This document shows, in pieces, positions 1 through 8,621 of a stretch of 64,000 bases of DNA. The stretch is from CAXMST01 sp963712765. GTDB lineage: Bacteria; Actinomycetota; Thermoleophilia; Solirubrobacterales; 70-9. The translations under genes and the position numbers were made by a program. The stretch is taken from NCBI GenBank assembly GCA_963712765.1, contig CAVQIX010000005.1, positions 62,001 to 126,000 of the forward strand. The letters are read 5' to 3'. The notes beneath the pieces were generated by a model. It saw only the letters and a program-made list of their open reading frames with translations, made no database searches and was not told the origin of the DNA. Positions within the stretch are counted from its first letter, which is position 1, and each line of letters begins with the position of its first letter.

Positions 1-71
1 GAGCGAGCGAGCCCGACGACCAGATAGGGGCCGGGCGGTGGCGGCGGGCGCATGACCGGGTCGGTGTCCAC
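1..71 (-). CDS. murD: UDP-N-acetylmuramoylalanine--D-glutamate ligase MurD, N-terminal fragment
   Basis: Only the first codons lie in the window; the gene continues past position 1. From the GTG at 71 the reading frame gives VDTDPVMRPPPPPG followed by PYLVVGLARS, which matches the N-terminal nucleotide-fold strand (VVGLxxSG) of MurD. A GAGAGG ribosome-binding site lies just upstream of the GTG; an in-frame ATG at 53 is the alternative start. The position after mraY in a division/cell-wall cluster is where murD is expected. MurD adds D-glutamate to UDP-MurNAc-L-Ala in the cytoplasm. The call rests on a short stretch plus gene order. Confidence 0.6.
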   Translation of the reverse strand, partial: MDTDPVMRPPPPPGPYLVVGLAR

Positions 72-143
72 GGGCCTCTCTTCGCCGCCGGAGACGCGGC
101 TCCCCCCCTCCGAGGCATGCGCCCTGGGGGCCGCCCTCCGGCC

Positions 144-503
144 TCAGAGTCGCAGGGAGAGGACCCCGAGCAGGATCACGGCCAGCGAGAGGATCACGGC
201 GACGTTGCCGGCGGTCTCGCGACCGTCGTGCTTGCGGATCAGGAAGACACCCCAGATCAGTCCGAGCAGGGGGATGATCGGAAGCAGCACCGAGAGGATC
301 CACTCGCTGGTGCTGGGGCCGTCGCGCTGGGTGGAGGCGACGGGGGCCGAGGATGTGGCCGCCTGCACCTCCCCGACCGCAGCCGGGGACGGATGGGTGT
401 GCTCGGTCCAGGCTGCGCCGTCCCAGTAGCGGAGCTGACCGCCGCCGTTGGGATCGTCGTACCAGCCGGCGGGAACCTGCTCTGAACCTCCGCTCGTCTC
501 CAT
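144..503 (-). CDS. DUF2510 domain membrane protein
   Basis: Protein of 119 residues. Residues about 11-38 form a DUF2510 domain (PAGWYDDPNG, then LRYWDGAAWTEHTHP), a short Trp-rich module common near the N-terminus of actinobacterial membrane proteins. A Ser/Thr-rich linker is followed by two hydrophobic segments (about 67-88 and 98-117) with a basic RKHDGR loop between them. It is read in the same direction as the cell-wall genes and sits between mraY and murD, which are usually adjacent. The function of DUF2510 is unknown; location suggests, but does not show, a role at the envelope or divisome. Confidence 0.8.
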   Translation of the reverse strand: METSGGSEQVPAGWYDDPNGGGQLRYWDGAAWTEHTHPSPAAVGEVQAATSSAPVASTQRDGPSTSEWILSVLLPIIPLLGLIWGVFLIRKHDGRETAGNVAVILSLAVILLGVLSLRL

Positions 504-560
504 GCGAGGAACCTACCGATCGGAGGGCGACCAGTCCACCCGGATGGCCGAAAGAACAGC

Positions 561-1586
561 TCAGACTCCGATCGAGTTCTGGAACAGCGTGTACCCGATC
601 CCGGCGAATACGGCGGCGATGATCCAGAAGCGGAGCATGATCTTCGTCTCCGACCAGGCGAGCATCTCGAAGTGATGGTGGATCGGCGCCATCAGGAAGA
701 CCCGGCGCCGGACCAGCTTGAAGGTCATCACCTGGATCGCGACCGAGAGCGCCTCGATCACGAAGATGCCGCCCAGAACCAGCAGCAGGATCTCGGTCTG
801 GGTCATGATCGCGAGCGCACCGATCGCCCCGCCCAGGCCGAGCGAACCGGTGTCGCCCATGAAGATCGTCGCCGGGTGAGCGTTGAACCACAGAAAGCCG
901 ACCGTGGCTCCGACCAGGCAGGCGCTGAGCAGGGCGAGCCCCTCCTGGCCGGTCGTGATCGTGATCGCGGTGTAGGCCAAAAAGACGATCGCGCAGGACC
1001 CGGCGGCGAGACCGTCGAGGCCGTCGGTGAGGTTGACCCCGTTACTGGCGCCGGCGAGCACCAGAAAGGTGAGGATCAGATAGACCGCCGGCCCGAGATA
1101 GATCTCGTAGTCCCAGGTCCGGACCTGCAGGGTCGGATCGAGCCCGACGGCCTCGATCGCGAACCACCACAGCAACACGGCGAGCGCGATCTGAATCACG
1201 ATCTTGTAACGAGCCGCGAGGCCCAGCGACCGGCGCTTGACGATCTTGATCCAGTCGTCGGCGAAGCCGAGGCCGGCGCTGCCGAGGGCGACCACGAAGA
1301 CGGCGAGGCTCTCGGTGTCGCGGTCGGAGAGAACCAGGTAGGGAATCGCGATCGCGGTGAAGAAGATCAGCCCGCCCATCGTCGGCGTGCCGGCCTTCTC
1401 ATGGTGGCCCTGCGGGCCCTCCTCGCGGATCTGCTGGCCGAACTCACGCTTGCTGAGCACGTCGATGAAGCGCGGGCCGAGGAAGATCGTGATCAGCATC
1501 GCCGCCATGCCGGCGATCAGCACCTCGCCGCGGTCGATCACCGAGGAGCCGATGTCACCGCCGATCTGCGCCACCAGGTGAGTCAA
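561..1586 (-). CDS. mraY: Phospho-N-acetylmuramoyl-pentapeptide-transferase MraY
   Basis: MraY transfers phospho-MurNAc-pentapeptide from UDP to undecaprenyl phosphate, making lipid I at the inner face of the membrane. The protein has the family signatures: GTPTMGG near the N-terminus, NLTDGLDGLAAG, FMGDTGSLGLGG and APIHHHFE, spread over about ten hydrophobic segments. The chosen start is the TTG at 1586, which overlaps the murF stop (TTGA) and has a strong AGGAGG site 5 nt upstream. This gives 341 residues, normal for MraY. The frame stays open upstream inside murF, but that extension is Arg-rich shadow sequence. Translational coupling to murF is likely. Confidence 0.95.
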   Translation of the reverse strand: MTHLVAQIGGDIGSSVIDRGEVLIAGMAAMLITIFLGPRFIDVLSKREFGQQIREEGPQGHHEKAGTPTMGGLIFFTAIAIPYLVLSDRDTESLAVFVVALGSAGLGFADDWIKIVKRRSLGLAARYKIVIQIALAVLLWWFAIEAVGLDPTLQVRTWDYEIYLGPAVYLILTFLVLAGASNGVNLTDGLDGLAAGSCAIVFLAYTAITITTGQEGLALLSACLVGATVGFLWFNAHPATIFMGDTGSLGLGGAIGALAIMTQTEILLLVLGGIFVIEALSVAIQVMTFKLVRRRVFLMAPIHHHFEMLAWSETKIMLRFWIIAAVFAGIGYTLFQNSIGV

Positions 1587-2944
1587 CGCTCCTCCTCGCC
1601 GAGCGCAAGCCGGAGCTCGTCGGCGATCAGCTCGAGACCGACCGCGCGCGAGCCCTTGATCAAGGCGACGTCGCCCGTCGAGAGCTCGCGGACGAGGAGC
1701 TCGGCGGCCTTGGCCGGCTCGGCGACCCATGAGTCGGGCGAGTACTCGCGGGCCAGCTCTCCGACCCCGATCAACGGCCCGATCCCCAGCTCGCGCAGCC
1801 GAGCGGCGACCTCGTGATGGTAGGCGGCCCATTCTGGGCCGAGCTCGGCCATGCCACCGAGCACCGCGATCTTCCTGCCGGCGGTCGCGAGGCCGCCGAG
1901 ATGATCGATCGCGGCTCGCATCGAGGTCGGGTTGGCGTTGTAGCAGTCGTTGAGCAGGACGATCCCCTCGCGCAGGCGAACCTTCTCACCGCGCAGGCGC
2001 GAGAACTCTATCCGCGAAGTCCGCTCGGCCATTCGCGCCGGCTCGAAGCCGAGGGCGACTCCGATCGCGACCGCGCACAGCGTGTTGGTGAGGTTGTAGC
2101 TCTCCTCGAACGGCAGCTCGAAGGACGCCTCGCCATGGGGGGTCCCGATCGTCGCGGAGATGCCCTCGGGCGTCTCGGTGCTCCTCTCGACGAAGACGTC
2201 GCCGCCCGCTCCGAAGCTGAGGGTGATGAGCTGATCATGCAGATGCGGGCTGAGTGCCTCGGCATCCTCAGGGATCACCGCTCGGCCGCGAGCGCCGAGC
2301 CCCTGCAGGATCTCGGCTTTGGCCGCTGCGATCGCCTCGAGGGTCCCGAGCAGCTCGAGGTGGACCGGTCCGATGTTGGTGATCGCCGCCACGTCCGGCT
2401 CGGCGATCTCGCAGAGGTGCTCGATCTGGCCGAGCCCGCGCATCGCCATCTCCATCACCAGGACCTCGGTCTCTCTCGGCGCCGCCAGCAGCGCCAGCGG
2501 CAGCCCGATCTCGGTGTTGTAGTTCTGCGGCGAGGCGTGCACGCGAACCGGGAGCAGGGCCTTGGTGATGTCCTTGACCGAGGTCTTACCGGTCGAACCG
2601 GTGATCCCCACCAGGGGGCAGCCGAGCTCCCGCCGCCAGGAGCGAGCGAGGTCCTGGAGCGAGCGCTCGGGGTTGGCCGATGAGAGCACCCACGCTGCCG
2701 ACCCTGCTTCCGACGCGGCCACAGCGTGCTGCGGACCAACGACCACGCCCCAGCAACCTGCAGCCACCGCGTCGGCCGCGAACCGACCACCGTCTGTCTC
2801 CGCGCCGGGAATCCCGAAGAAGAGATCGCCGGCGCCGACTTGGCGCGAATCGACCACAGCGCGCTCGGGATACCCCTCCGCGCCTGCTGACGCGATCTCG
2901 GCCCCGGCAGCGGCGGCGATCCGATCGACCGGCAGATCGATCAT
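1583..2944 (-). CDS. murF: UDP-N-acetylmuramoyl-tripeptide--D-alanyl-D-alanine ligase MurF
   Basis: Cytoplasmic Mur ligase that adds D-Ala-D-Ala to UDP-MurNAc-tripeptide, the last cytoplasmic precursor step. 453 residues. An N-terminal substrate domain (VVDSRQVGAGDLFFGIPG) precedes the ATP-binding loop GITGSTGKTS at about 113-122; the central domain carries ITNIGPVHLE and the C-terminal domain carries LLNDCYNANPTSM, both typical of MurF. The ATG start overlaps the murE stop in an ATGA junction and its own stop overlaps the mraY start, so murE-murF-mraY form one tightly coupled unit. Confidence 0.96.
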   Translation of the reverse strand: MIDLPVDRIAAAAGAEIASAGAEGYPERAVVDSRQVGAGDLFFGIPGAETDGGRFAADAVAAGCWGVVVGPQHAVAASEAGSAAWVLSSANPERSLQDLARSWRRELGCPLVGITGSTGKTSVKDITKALLPVRVHASPQNYNTEIGLPLALLAAPRETEVLVMEMAMRGLGQIEHLCEIAEPDVAAITNIGPVHLELLGTLEAIAAAKAEILQGLGARGRAVIPEDAEALSPHLHDQLITLSFGAGGDVFVERSTETPEGISATIGTPHGEASFELPFEESYNLTNTLCAVAIGVALGFEPARMAERTSRIEFSRLRGEKVRLREGIVLLNDCYNANPTSMRAAIDHLGGLATAGRKIAVLGGMAELGPEWAAYHHEVAARLRELGIGPLIGVGELAREYSPDSWVAEPAKAAELLVRELSTGDVALIKGSRAVGLELIADELRLALGEEER

Positions 2945-4425
2945 GCCCGGGCCCCGATCGCTCGCAGCTCCTCACGCGCGACCTCGCGGTCGTCGAAGGG
3001 GATCTTCCGCCCGTCGGCGAACTCCTGGCCCTGCTCGTGCCCCTTGCCCGCGATCACGACCAGATCGCCGTCCCCAGCCTGCCCGAGCGCGAGCGCGATC
3101 GCCTGCCGGCGGTCCTCCTCGACGAGTGCGGAGGAGCGATCCTCGATTCCCGCCAGCACCTCGTCGATGATCTCGCCGGGGGACTCGGAGCGAGGGTTGT
3201 CGGAGGTGACGACAACCAGGTCGGACAGCTCGGCCCCGGCGCGGCCCATCAGCGGGCGCTTGCTGCGATCCCGATCACCGCCGCAGCCGACGATCGAGAT
3301 CAGGCGCCCGCCGGTCAGCTCGCGCGCGGCGGCGAGCACGTTTTCGAGCGAGTCGGGGGTGTGGGCGTAGTCGACGACGACGCCGAACGCCTGCCCCTCG
3401 TCGATCGGCTCCATCCGGCCGGGCACCGGCTCGGCACCCGCCAGAGCGGCGACGGCGACCTCGGGATCGATCTCCATCCCGATCGTCATCGCCAGCGCCG
3501 CGAGAGCGTTCTCGACGTTGAAATGACCGACGAGCGGCAGCTCGACCGCGTGCTCGCGACCGCCGAAGCTGAGCCCGAACCGGGTGCCGCCGGCATCGAA
3601 GGAGACCTCATGGGCGGCAAGATCCGCCTCGCCCCCGCTGGGCGAGAAGGTCAGCAGCCGGGTCTCGACTCCCTCCAGCTCGGCGGCGAGCCGCCTACCG
3701 TGCCGGTCGTCGATGTTGACCGCCGAGACCGCAGGGGGCCGGCGCCGGCCCTCGACGCCGGTGAAGAGAAGGCGTTTGGCGGCGAAGTAGTCCTCCATGT
3801 CGGCGTGGAAGTCGAGGTGGTCCTGGGTCAGGTTCGTGAAAGCGGCGACCTCGACCGCGATCGCGTCGGCTCTGCCGAGCACCAGAGCGTGGGAGGAGAT
3901 CTCCATCGAGCAGGCCCGGTCTCCCCCGCTCAGCATCTCGCGGAAGGTCCGCTGCAGGTCGATCGCCTCGGGAGTGGTCCGGACCGCCTCGCTTACCTCG
4001 CCGCCGACGATCCGGTGGATCGTCCCGAGCAGGCCACAGCCGATCCCGGCGCCCTCGAGGACCGAACGAACGAGGAAGGCGGTGGTCGTCTTGCCGTTGG
4101 TCCCGGTCACCGCAGCCAGGCGGAGCTCGGCGGTGGGATCGGCGAAGAACCGACGCGCAAGCGGGGCCATCGAATCCCGCGCGTCAGCAACCTCGACCTC
4201 GGGTACGCCGAGATCCAACGGCCGCTCGACAACGAGTGCGGCGGCGCCCGCCTCGACCGCGACCCGGGCGAAGTCATGGCCGTCCGAGGAGCGGCCGCGG
4301 ACGCAGATGAAGAGCCCGCCCGGGAGCACGCGGCGGCTGTCGTAGGCGAGATCGGTGATCTCGACGTCGGCGTCGCCCCGGAGCTCCGCAGCGTCGAGCC
4401 CGTCGCAGAGTTGGGCGAGCTTCAT
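2941..4425 (-). CDS. murE: UDP-N-acetylmuramoyl-L-alanyl-D-glutamate--2,6-diaminopimelate ligase MurE
   Basis: 494-residue Mur ligase adding the third amino acid of the stem peptide. The ATP loop TGTNGKTTT is at about 107-115; the N-terminal domain has the LAYDSRRV and LFICVRG motifs. The C-terminal domain has VVTSDNPRSE: the DNPR motif is the known determinant for meso-diaminopimelate over lysine, so the peptidoglycan should be of the meso-DAP type. It follows ftsI by about 70 nt and overlaps murF by 4 nt. Confidence 0.96.
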   Translation of the reverse strand: MKLAQLCDGLDAAELRGDADVEITDLAYDSRRVLPGGLFICVRGRSSDGHDFARVAVEAGAAALVVERPLDLGVPEVEVADARDSMAPLARRFFADPTAELRLAAVTGTNGKTTTAFLVRSVLEGAGIGCGLLGTIHRIVGGEVSEAVRTTPEAIDLQRTFREMLSGGDRACSMEISSHALVLGRADAIAVEVAAFTNLTQDHLDFHADMEDYFAAKRLLFTGVEGRRRPPAVSAVNIDDRHGRRLAAELEGVETRLLTFSPSGGEADLAAHEVSFDAGGTRFGLSFGGREHAVELPLVGHFNVENALAALAMTIGMEIDPEVAVAALAGAEPVPGRMEPIDEGQAFGVVVDYAHTPDSLENVLAAARELTGGRLISIVGCGGDRDRSKRPLMGRAGAELSDLVVVTSDNPRSESPGEIIDEVLAGIEDRSSALVEEDRRQAIALALGQAGDGDLVVIAGKGHEQGQEFADGRKIPFDDREVAREELRAIGARA

Positions 4426-4497
4426 CGCCGCGATTCTAGGTCGGGGTGAGGCGGCGGCGGGCGAACCCGCGAACCCCGGCTCCGCACGCGGTCGGAC

Positions 4498-6165
4498 TCA
4501 GTCGGGGTTGATGCCGAGGTAAGGAAGCGCGAAGCTGGCGATCTCGCCGAAGGCAGGGGCCGCGACGCTGCCTCCGTAGTAGTCGCCCTTGGGGTCGTCG
4601 ACCACGACGGCGACCAGGAACTCGGGCTTGCGGGCCGGCGCGAAGCCGACGAAGGAGGCGACGAACTGGGTTTCGGAGTAGGCGCCGTCAACCACCTTTT
4701 GTGAGGTACCGGTCTTGCCGCCGAGCACGTAGCCTGGGATCTCGATCGCCGAGGCGGTGCCGCCGGCCTCGAGCACCCCCTCCAGCATCTGGCGGAGCTC
4801 GCGGGAGGTCCCCCTGGAGATGATGCGCTTGCCCGGATCCTGCTCGATCGGAGCCCCGTCGACCGACTCGATCAGACGGGGAGCGCGAAGGACCCCGCCA
4901 TTGGCAATCGCCGAGTAGCCGGCGATCATCTGCAACGGGGTCACCGAGAGCCCCTGGCCGATCGGCAGGTTGCCCATCGTCGAGCCCGAGTAGTCCGCGG
5001 GCGAGGGCACGATCCCCTGCTCCTCACCCGGATAGTCGATCCCGGTCGGCTCGGAGAACCCGAAGCGGCGCACCCAGCGATCGAAGCGCTTGCCGAAGTT
5101 GTCACCGTCGTTGAGCTCGAGGCCGACGCTGACCGCGCCGACGTTGGAGGAGACCTTGATGATCTCCGAGACCGACATCGCCTGGGGGCCGCGGGGATGC
5201 GACTCCTCGATCACCCGGTCGGCAACCTGGATCGTCGGGGGCAGGTCGAAGATCGTCTCGGGCTCGACGGCCCCGTCCTCGAGCGCGCCGGCAACCGTGA
5301 ACGCCTTGAAAGTCGAGCCGGGCTCATACGTGAAGCCGGTCGCCATGTTGGAGAGATCGTTGGGATCGACGCCGCTGAGGTCGGCCGCATCGACCGGAGG
5401 CCAGCTGGCCATCGCCAGCACGTCGCCGCTCTGCGGGTTGACCGCGATCGCCGTCGCTCCCTGGGGTGAGTAGGTCTGGCCCACGTCGGCGAGCACGCTC
5501 TCGGTCTCCGCCTGGATCTTGGCGTCGATCGTCAGGGCTACGTCGCCGCCCCTGCTCGCCCCTTCGATCGTGTCGCGCTCGATCTCATCGCCAAGGGCAT
5601 CCCGGGTCACGGAGAGCTCGCCGTCGGTGCCCTCGAGGGCGCCCTCCTGAGAGGCCTCGATCCCGAACAGGCCGTCGCCGTCGGTGCCGACACCGCCGAT
5701 CAGCCGCGCGCCGATCTCCCCCTGTGGATAGACGCGCCGTGAGTCGGGGAGAATGCCGATCCCCGGCAGCTCCTGCTTGCGAATCCTCTCCGCGTCGAGC
5801 AGATCGACCTTGCGGGCGATGTACTCGAATCCGGTCTCCGCGGTCAGTGGCTCGAGCAGCTCCTCGGGCGAGATCTCGAGATGCTTGGACAGCTTTGCCG
5901 CGGTCCTTTGCGGGTTCTCCACCTGATACGGGGTGGCGAACACCGTCGCGGCGTCCTCGCTCACGGCGAGCTCCTTGCCGCGGCGGTCGAGGATGCTGCC
6001 ACGCGTGCCGGGAACCGCGACGGTCCCGGTCTGCTGACTGCGGGCGTCGGCGCTCAGTTCCCCGCCCTTGACCGCCTGCAGGTAGGCGGCGCGGACCATG
6101 ACCATGCAGAAGGCGAGCATGAAGACGGCGAAGAGGAGCCCGACCCGGCGTTCGATCAGCTTCAC
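4498..6165 (-). CDS. ftsI: Division-specific penicillin-binding protein FtsI/PBP3 (class B transpeptidase)
   Basis: Septal peptidoglycan transpeptidase, 555 residues. A single N-terminal membrane anchor (about 9-29) is followed by the PBP dimerisation region (GTRGSILDRRGKELA at about 53-67). The three catalytic motifs of the transpeptidase domain are all present: STFK at 284-287 (Ser284 is the nucleophile), SSN at 339-341 and KTG at 484-486. The length suits a class B enzyme without PASTA repeats; the protein ends soon after the transpeptidase domain. It lies 18 nt downstream of the ftsL-like gene. Confidence 0.95.
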   Translation of the reverse strand: MKLIERRVGLLFAVFMLAFCMVMVRAAYLQAVKGGELSADARSQQTGTVAVPGTRGSILDRRGKELAVSEDAATVFATPYQVENPQRTAAKLSKHLEISPEELLEPLTAETGFEYIARKVDLLDAERIRKQELPGIGILPDSRRVYPQGEIGARLIGGVGTDGDGLFGIEASQEGALEGTDGELSVTRDALGDEIERDTIEGASRGGDVALTIDAKIQAETESVLADVGQTYSPQGATAIAVNPQSGDVLAMASWPPVDAADLSGVDPNDLSNMATGFTYEPGSTFKAFTVAGALEDGAVEPETIFDLPPTIQVADRVIEESHPRGPQAMSVSEIIKVSSNVGAVSVGLELNDGDNFGKRFDRWVRRFGFSEPTGIDYPGEEQGIVPSPADYSGSTMGNLPIGQGLSVTPLQMIAGYSAIANGGVLRAPRLIESVDGAPIEQDPGKRIISRGTSRELRQMLEGVLEAGGTASAIEIPGYVLGGKTGTSQKVVDGAYSETQFVASFVGFAPARKPEFLVAVVVDDPKGDYYGGSVAAPAFGEIASFALPYLGINPD

Positions 6166-6183
6166 GAGCCAGCCCCCGCCGTC

Positions 6184-7023
6184 CTAGGGCGTGATTCCCC
6201 CACCGGCTTCGGGCGGAGCGGTGGCTGTCGTGGGTGGCGCGGTGACGGTCTCGGGCGCTGGAGCGGGAGCGGCCTCCGCCGGGGCCGGTGCGTATGGATC
6301 GGGCGCGACCGGCTCAGCGGGCAGGGGAGCGACCGCGGCCGGGTCGACCGGAACGGCGGCCTCGGCCGGCGCGATCGCGGCGTCGGCAAGGGCGGCGAAC
6401 TCTGGGGCCACCAGGCCGGCGAGGACGGAGACCTCGCCAGCTGCCAGGCGCTCGGCGGCCTTGGCGGCGTCGGCGTCGCGGGCCTTGACGAAGCTGATTG
6501 CCTTCGGCGTCGGCGTGATCAGGCCGAGCCGGCCGGCGGCCTTCTGGATCCGATCGCCGGATTCCCGCTTGGCGCTGGTCGCCGCGAGGACGCTGTTCTT
6601 GCGCTCGAGCTCGTCGATCTTCGACGCGATCCCACTGGTTGAGGCGCTGACCCCCAGGCCCCAGACGTTGAGAGCGACGATGCCGCCGAGCAGGACGCCG
6701 AGCACCGCGATCCAGATGCGGCCTCTGGTCATCCTCACGACGAGGCCCGAATCGGCGATGCCGCCGACCGCGCCGGCGGCCCCGCCGACCGCATGCACAG
6801 GGATCATCGCCACGCCGCCCGGCGGTGTGATCCTCGAGCGCCGGGCGGTGCCGGACGCCGATCGGGCCGAGGCGCGGCGAGCGGGCGAGGAGGCGGACCG
6901 CGCCTGTGTCCGCCGCGAGGGCGTGGAGACGCGTCCGGCCGGCGAGCGGGAGGAGCTGCGGGTCGACCGTTGCGCGCGCTTCGGCGCGGGGCGATTCGGG
7001 GTGATCGTCGCTGGCGCTCCCAT
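6184..7023 (-). CDS. ftsL: FtsL-like divisome membrane protein with long Pro/Ala tail
   Basis: 279 residues from the ATG at 7023, which overlaps the rsmH stop (TGATG). The topology is that of FtsL: a long basic cytoplasmic segment (about 1-95, Arg/Ser/Pro-rich), one membrane segment (about 100-122, with IWIAVLGVLLGGIVALNVWGL), then a short coiled-coil region (IASKIDELERKNSVLAATSAKRES). FtsL sequences are poorly conserved, so position between rsmH and ftsI is the main support. The C-terminal ~90 residues are an Ala/Pro-rich periplasmic tail, unusually long for FtsL. The frame is open further upstream in rsmH, but that part looks like shadow sequence. Confidence 0.72.
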   Translation of the reverse strand: MGAPATITPNRPAPKRAQRSTRSSSRSPAGRVSTPSRRTQARSASSPARRASARSASGTARRSRITPPGGVAMIPVHAVGGAAGAVGGIADSGLVVRMTRGRIWIAVLGVLLGGIVALNVWGLGVSASTSGIASKIDELERKNSVLAATSAKRESGDRIQKAAGRLGLITPTPKAISFVKARDADAAKAAERLAAGEVSVLAGLVAPEFAALADAAIAPAEAAVPVDPAAVAPLPAEPVAPDPYAPAPAEAAPAPAPETVTAPPTTATAPPEAGGGITP

Positions 7024-7991
7024 CAGTCCTCTCCTCCTGGTCGTCCCTCGGTGAGCTTGCGCGCAACCCGGAGGTGGGCCGAGCTCGATCGTGGGTTGTC
7101 GGCTATTTCGCCGGCCGAGGGGGAAAGGCCTCCCTTGGTCAGCGGCTCTGCCTCGGGCTGATCGCCGCAACGGCAGACCGGAAGCTCGGGTGGGCAGATG
7201 CAGCTGCGGGCACGGTCGGCGATGAATCTCTTGACGCGGCGGTCCTCGTGGGAATGGAAGCTGATCGCGGCCAGCCGGCCGCCGATCGCGAGCAGGTCCC
7301 AGGCGGCCGGAAGCGCCGCGTCCAGCGCCTCGAGCTCGGCGTTGACCGCGATCCGGATCGCCTGGAAGGTGCGCTTGGCGGGATGGCCGCGGCCGAACCT
7401 GGCGGCCGGCGGCAGGGCGGTGCGGACGGCGTCGGCGAGCTCGGAGGTGCGCTCGATCGGCCTGCGGGAGACGATCTCGGCGGCGATCGCCCTGGCGCGG
7501 CGCTCATCGCCGTAGCTGCGGATCACCTCCGCGAGCCGGGCCTGCGGCCACTCGTTGACTATCTGCCCGGCCGTAAGCTCCGAACGCGTGTCCATACGCA
7601 TGTCGAGCGGCGCATCGAAGGAGTAGGAGAAACCGCGCTCCCAAGCGTCGATCTGCATCGAGGAGACGCCGAGGTCGAAGTAGACGAGATCGGCGACCAG
7701 TCCCTCGTCGGCCAACTCCGCCAGGGCGAGGTCGAAGCGCGAGCCCATGAAGCGCGTCTCGCAGCTCGCCTCGGCGGCGAACGCCTGGTAGCGCTCCTCG
7801 GCGACCGGATCACGGTCGACGCAGATCAGCGTCCCCTCGGCGCCGATCCGCTCGGCGAGAAGGCGGGCGTGGCCGCCGGCTCCGAAGGTGCAGTCGACGA
7901 CCACATCGCCCGGCGCGGGATCGCTGAAGCGGATCAACTCGGCGGCCAGGACTGGGACGTGATCGGTGGGCATGTAGGTCAGTGTGGCCAT
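7023..7991 (-). CDS. rsmH: 16S rRNA (cytosine(1402)-N(4))-methyltransferase RsmH (MraW)
   Basis: SAM-dependent methyltransferase that modifies C1402 of 16S rRNA in the ribosomal P site. 322 residues. Family signatures: DHVPVLAAELI at the N-terminus, the SAM motif VDCTFGAGGHARLL, LVYFDLGVSSMQID, FSYSFDAPLDMRMD and the C-terminal FHSHEDRRVKRFI. It follows mraZ by 13 nt. The ATG at 7991 and an in-frame ATG at 7973 are both possible starts; neither has a strong ribosome-binding site. Confidence 0.96.
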   Translation of the reverse strand: MATLTYMPTDHVPVLAAELIRFSDPAPGDVVVDCTFGAGGHARLLAERIGAEGTLICVDRDPVAEERYQAFAAEASCETRFMGSRFDLALAELADEGLVADLVYFDLGVSSMQIDAWERGFSYSFDAPLDMRMDTRSELTAGQIVNEWPQARLAEVIRSYGDERRARAIAAEIVSRRPIERTSELADAVRTALPPAARFGRGHPAKRTFQAIRIAVNAELEALDAALPAAWDLLAIGGRLAAISFHSHEDRRVKRFIADRARSCICPPELPVCRCGDQPEAEPLTKGGLSPSAGEIADNPRSSSAHLRVARKLTEGRPGGED

Positions 7992-8004
7992 CTGTCGCTT
8001 TGTC

Positions 8005-8469
8005 TCAACCGCTCGTCTCGGCCGGGCTCGGCCCCTGGGCGGCGAGGCGCTCGGTCAGCTCGGTCGCCTGCGCCTCGAACTCCTCGCTCTCGCTCCGCCA
8101 GGCCTCGGTGTTCCAGATCTCGAGGTGATCGCCGACACCGACGACCAGTGAGGGCCCCTCGAGGCCGGCGTGCTTGATCAGGTGCTGGGGAAGCCGCACG
8201 CGCCCGGCGGAGTCGAGATCGGCCTGCTCGGAGGTGCCGAAGACGCGGCGCCGGATACGGCGGCCGTCGGCTCCCATCGGGCTCAGCGGGTTGATCCAGA
8301 CCGATTCCATCTGCTCGGCCGCCTGCTGGGGCCAGACCTCGACGCAGCGTTCGACGCCCTCCATCACGACGATCCCCTCTGAAAGCGCCGCGCGGTAGGC
8401 CGCCGGGACCGTGATCCGGTCCTTGGCGTCGATGTTGTGTTCGTGCTGACCGCGGAACGAGAGTGGCAT
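8005..8469 (-). CDS. mraZ: Transcriptional regulator MraZ
   Basis: First gene of the division cluster. 154 residues containing two tandem SpoVT/AbrB-like swapped-hairpin units: FRGQHEHNIDAKDRITVPAAYR near the N-terminus and the second unit around SAGRVRLPQHLIKHAGLEG. MraZ forms a ring that binds direct repeats upstream of its own operon and acts as an operon regulator. The likely MraZ box lies at 8586-8621, so autoregulation is expected. The C-terminal tail (about residues 125-154) is charged and looks disordered. Confidence 0.95.
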   Translation of the reverse strand: MPLSFRGQHEHNIDAKDRITVPAAYRAALSEGIVVMEGVERCVEVWPQQAAEQMESVWINPLSPMGADGRRIRRRVFGTSEQADLDSAGRVRLPQHLIKHAGLEGPSLVVGVGDHLEIWNTEAWRSESEEFEAQATELTERLAAQGPSPAETSG

Positions 8470-8524
8470 GGGATTCAGGGAGGTCCTGGGTGGGTGTGCG
8501 CCGAACTCCGGCTGGAAGAGTTAG

Positions 8525-8567
8525 GGGCCGGGGTGGAGAGATGGGAGGAATCGCTCCACCCCGGCCC
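8525..8567 (-). promoter_or_regulatory. Perfect 14-bp inverted repeat in the mraZ leader
   Basis: Arms 8525-8538 and 8554-8567 (GGGCCGGGGTGGAG and its exact complement) flank a 15-nt spacer. It lies between the MraZ box and the mraZ start, so a transcript starting near the box would fold it into a strong 5' hairpin. It has no T-rich tail, so a simple terminator is less likely than an attenuation, mRNA-stability or protein-binding element. The role is not known. Confidence 0.6.
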
Positions 8568-8585
8568 TGGTGATCACATTCGGTC

Positions 8586-8621
8586 CGACACAGTACCCCA
8601 CTTATCGACACAACGCGACAC
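8586..8621 (-). promoter_or_regulatory. Probable MraZ box: four direct repeats at 10-bp spacing
   Basis: On the minus strand four hexamers of the form GTG[T/G][C/G]G start exactly 10 bp apart (plus-strand positions 8616-8621, 8606-8611, 8596-8601, 8586-8591): GTGTCG, GTGTCG, GTGGGG, GTGTCG. Known MraZ boxes in E. coli and Mycoplasma are three or four GTG[T/G]-type repeats with 10-bp spacing upstream of mraZ. The site is about 115 bp upstream of the mraZ ATG. A -10/-35 pair could not be assigned with confidence. Confidence 0.75.

Noticed and set aside
672..1817. Long plus-strand open frame opposite mraY and murF
   Set aside because: It is antisense to two certain genes, rich in Asp/Arg/Gln with no family sequence; an effect of high G+C codon use.
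2680..4449. 589-codon plus-strand frame opposite murE
   Set aside because: Antisense shadow of murE; composition Arg/Asp/Gly-rich and no motif.
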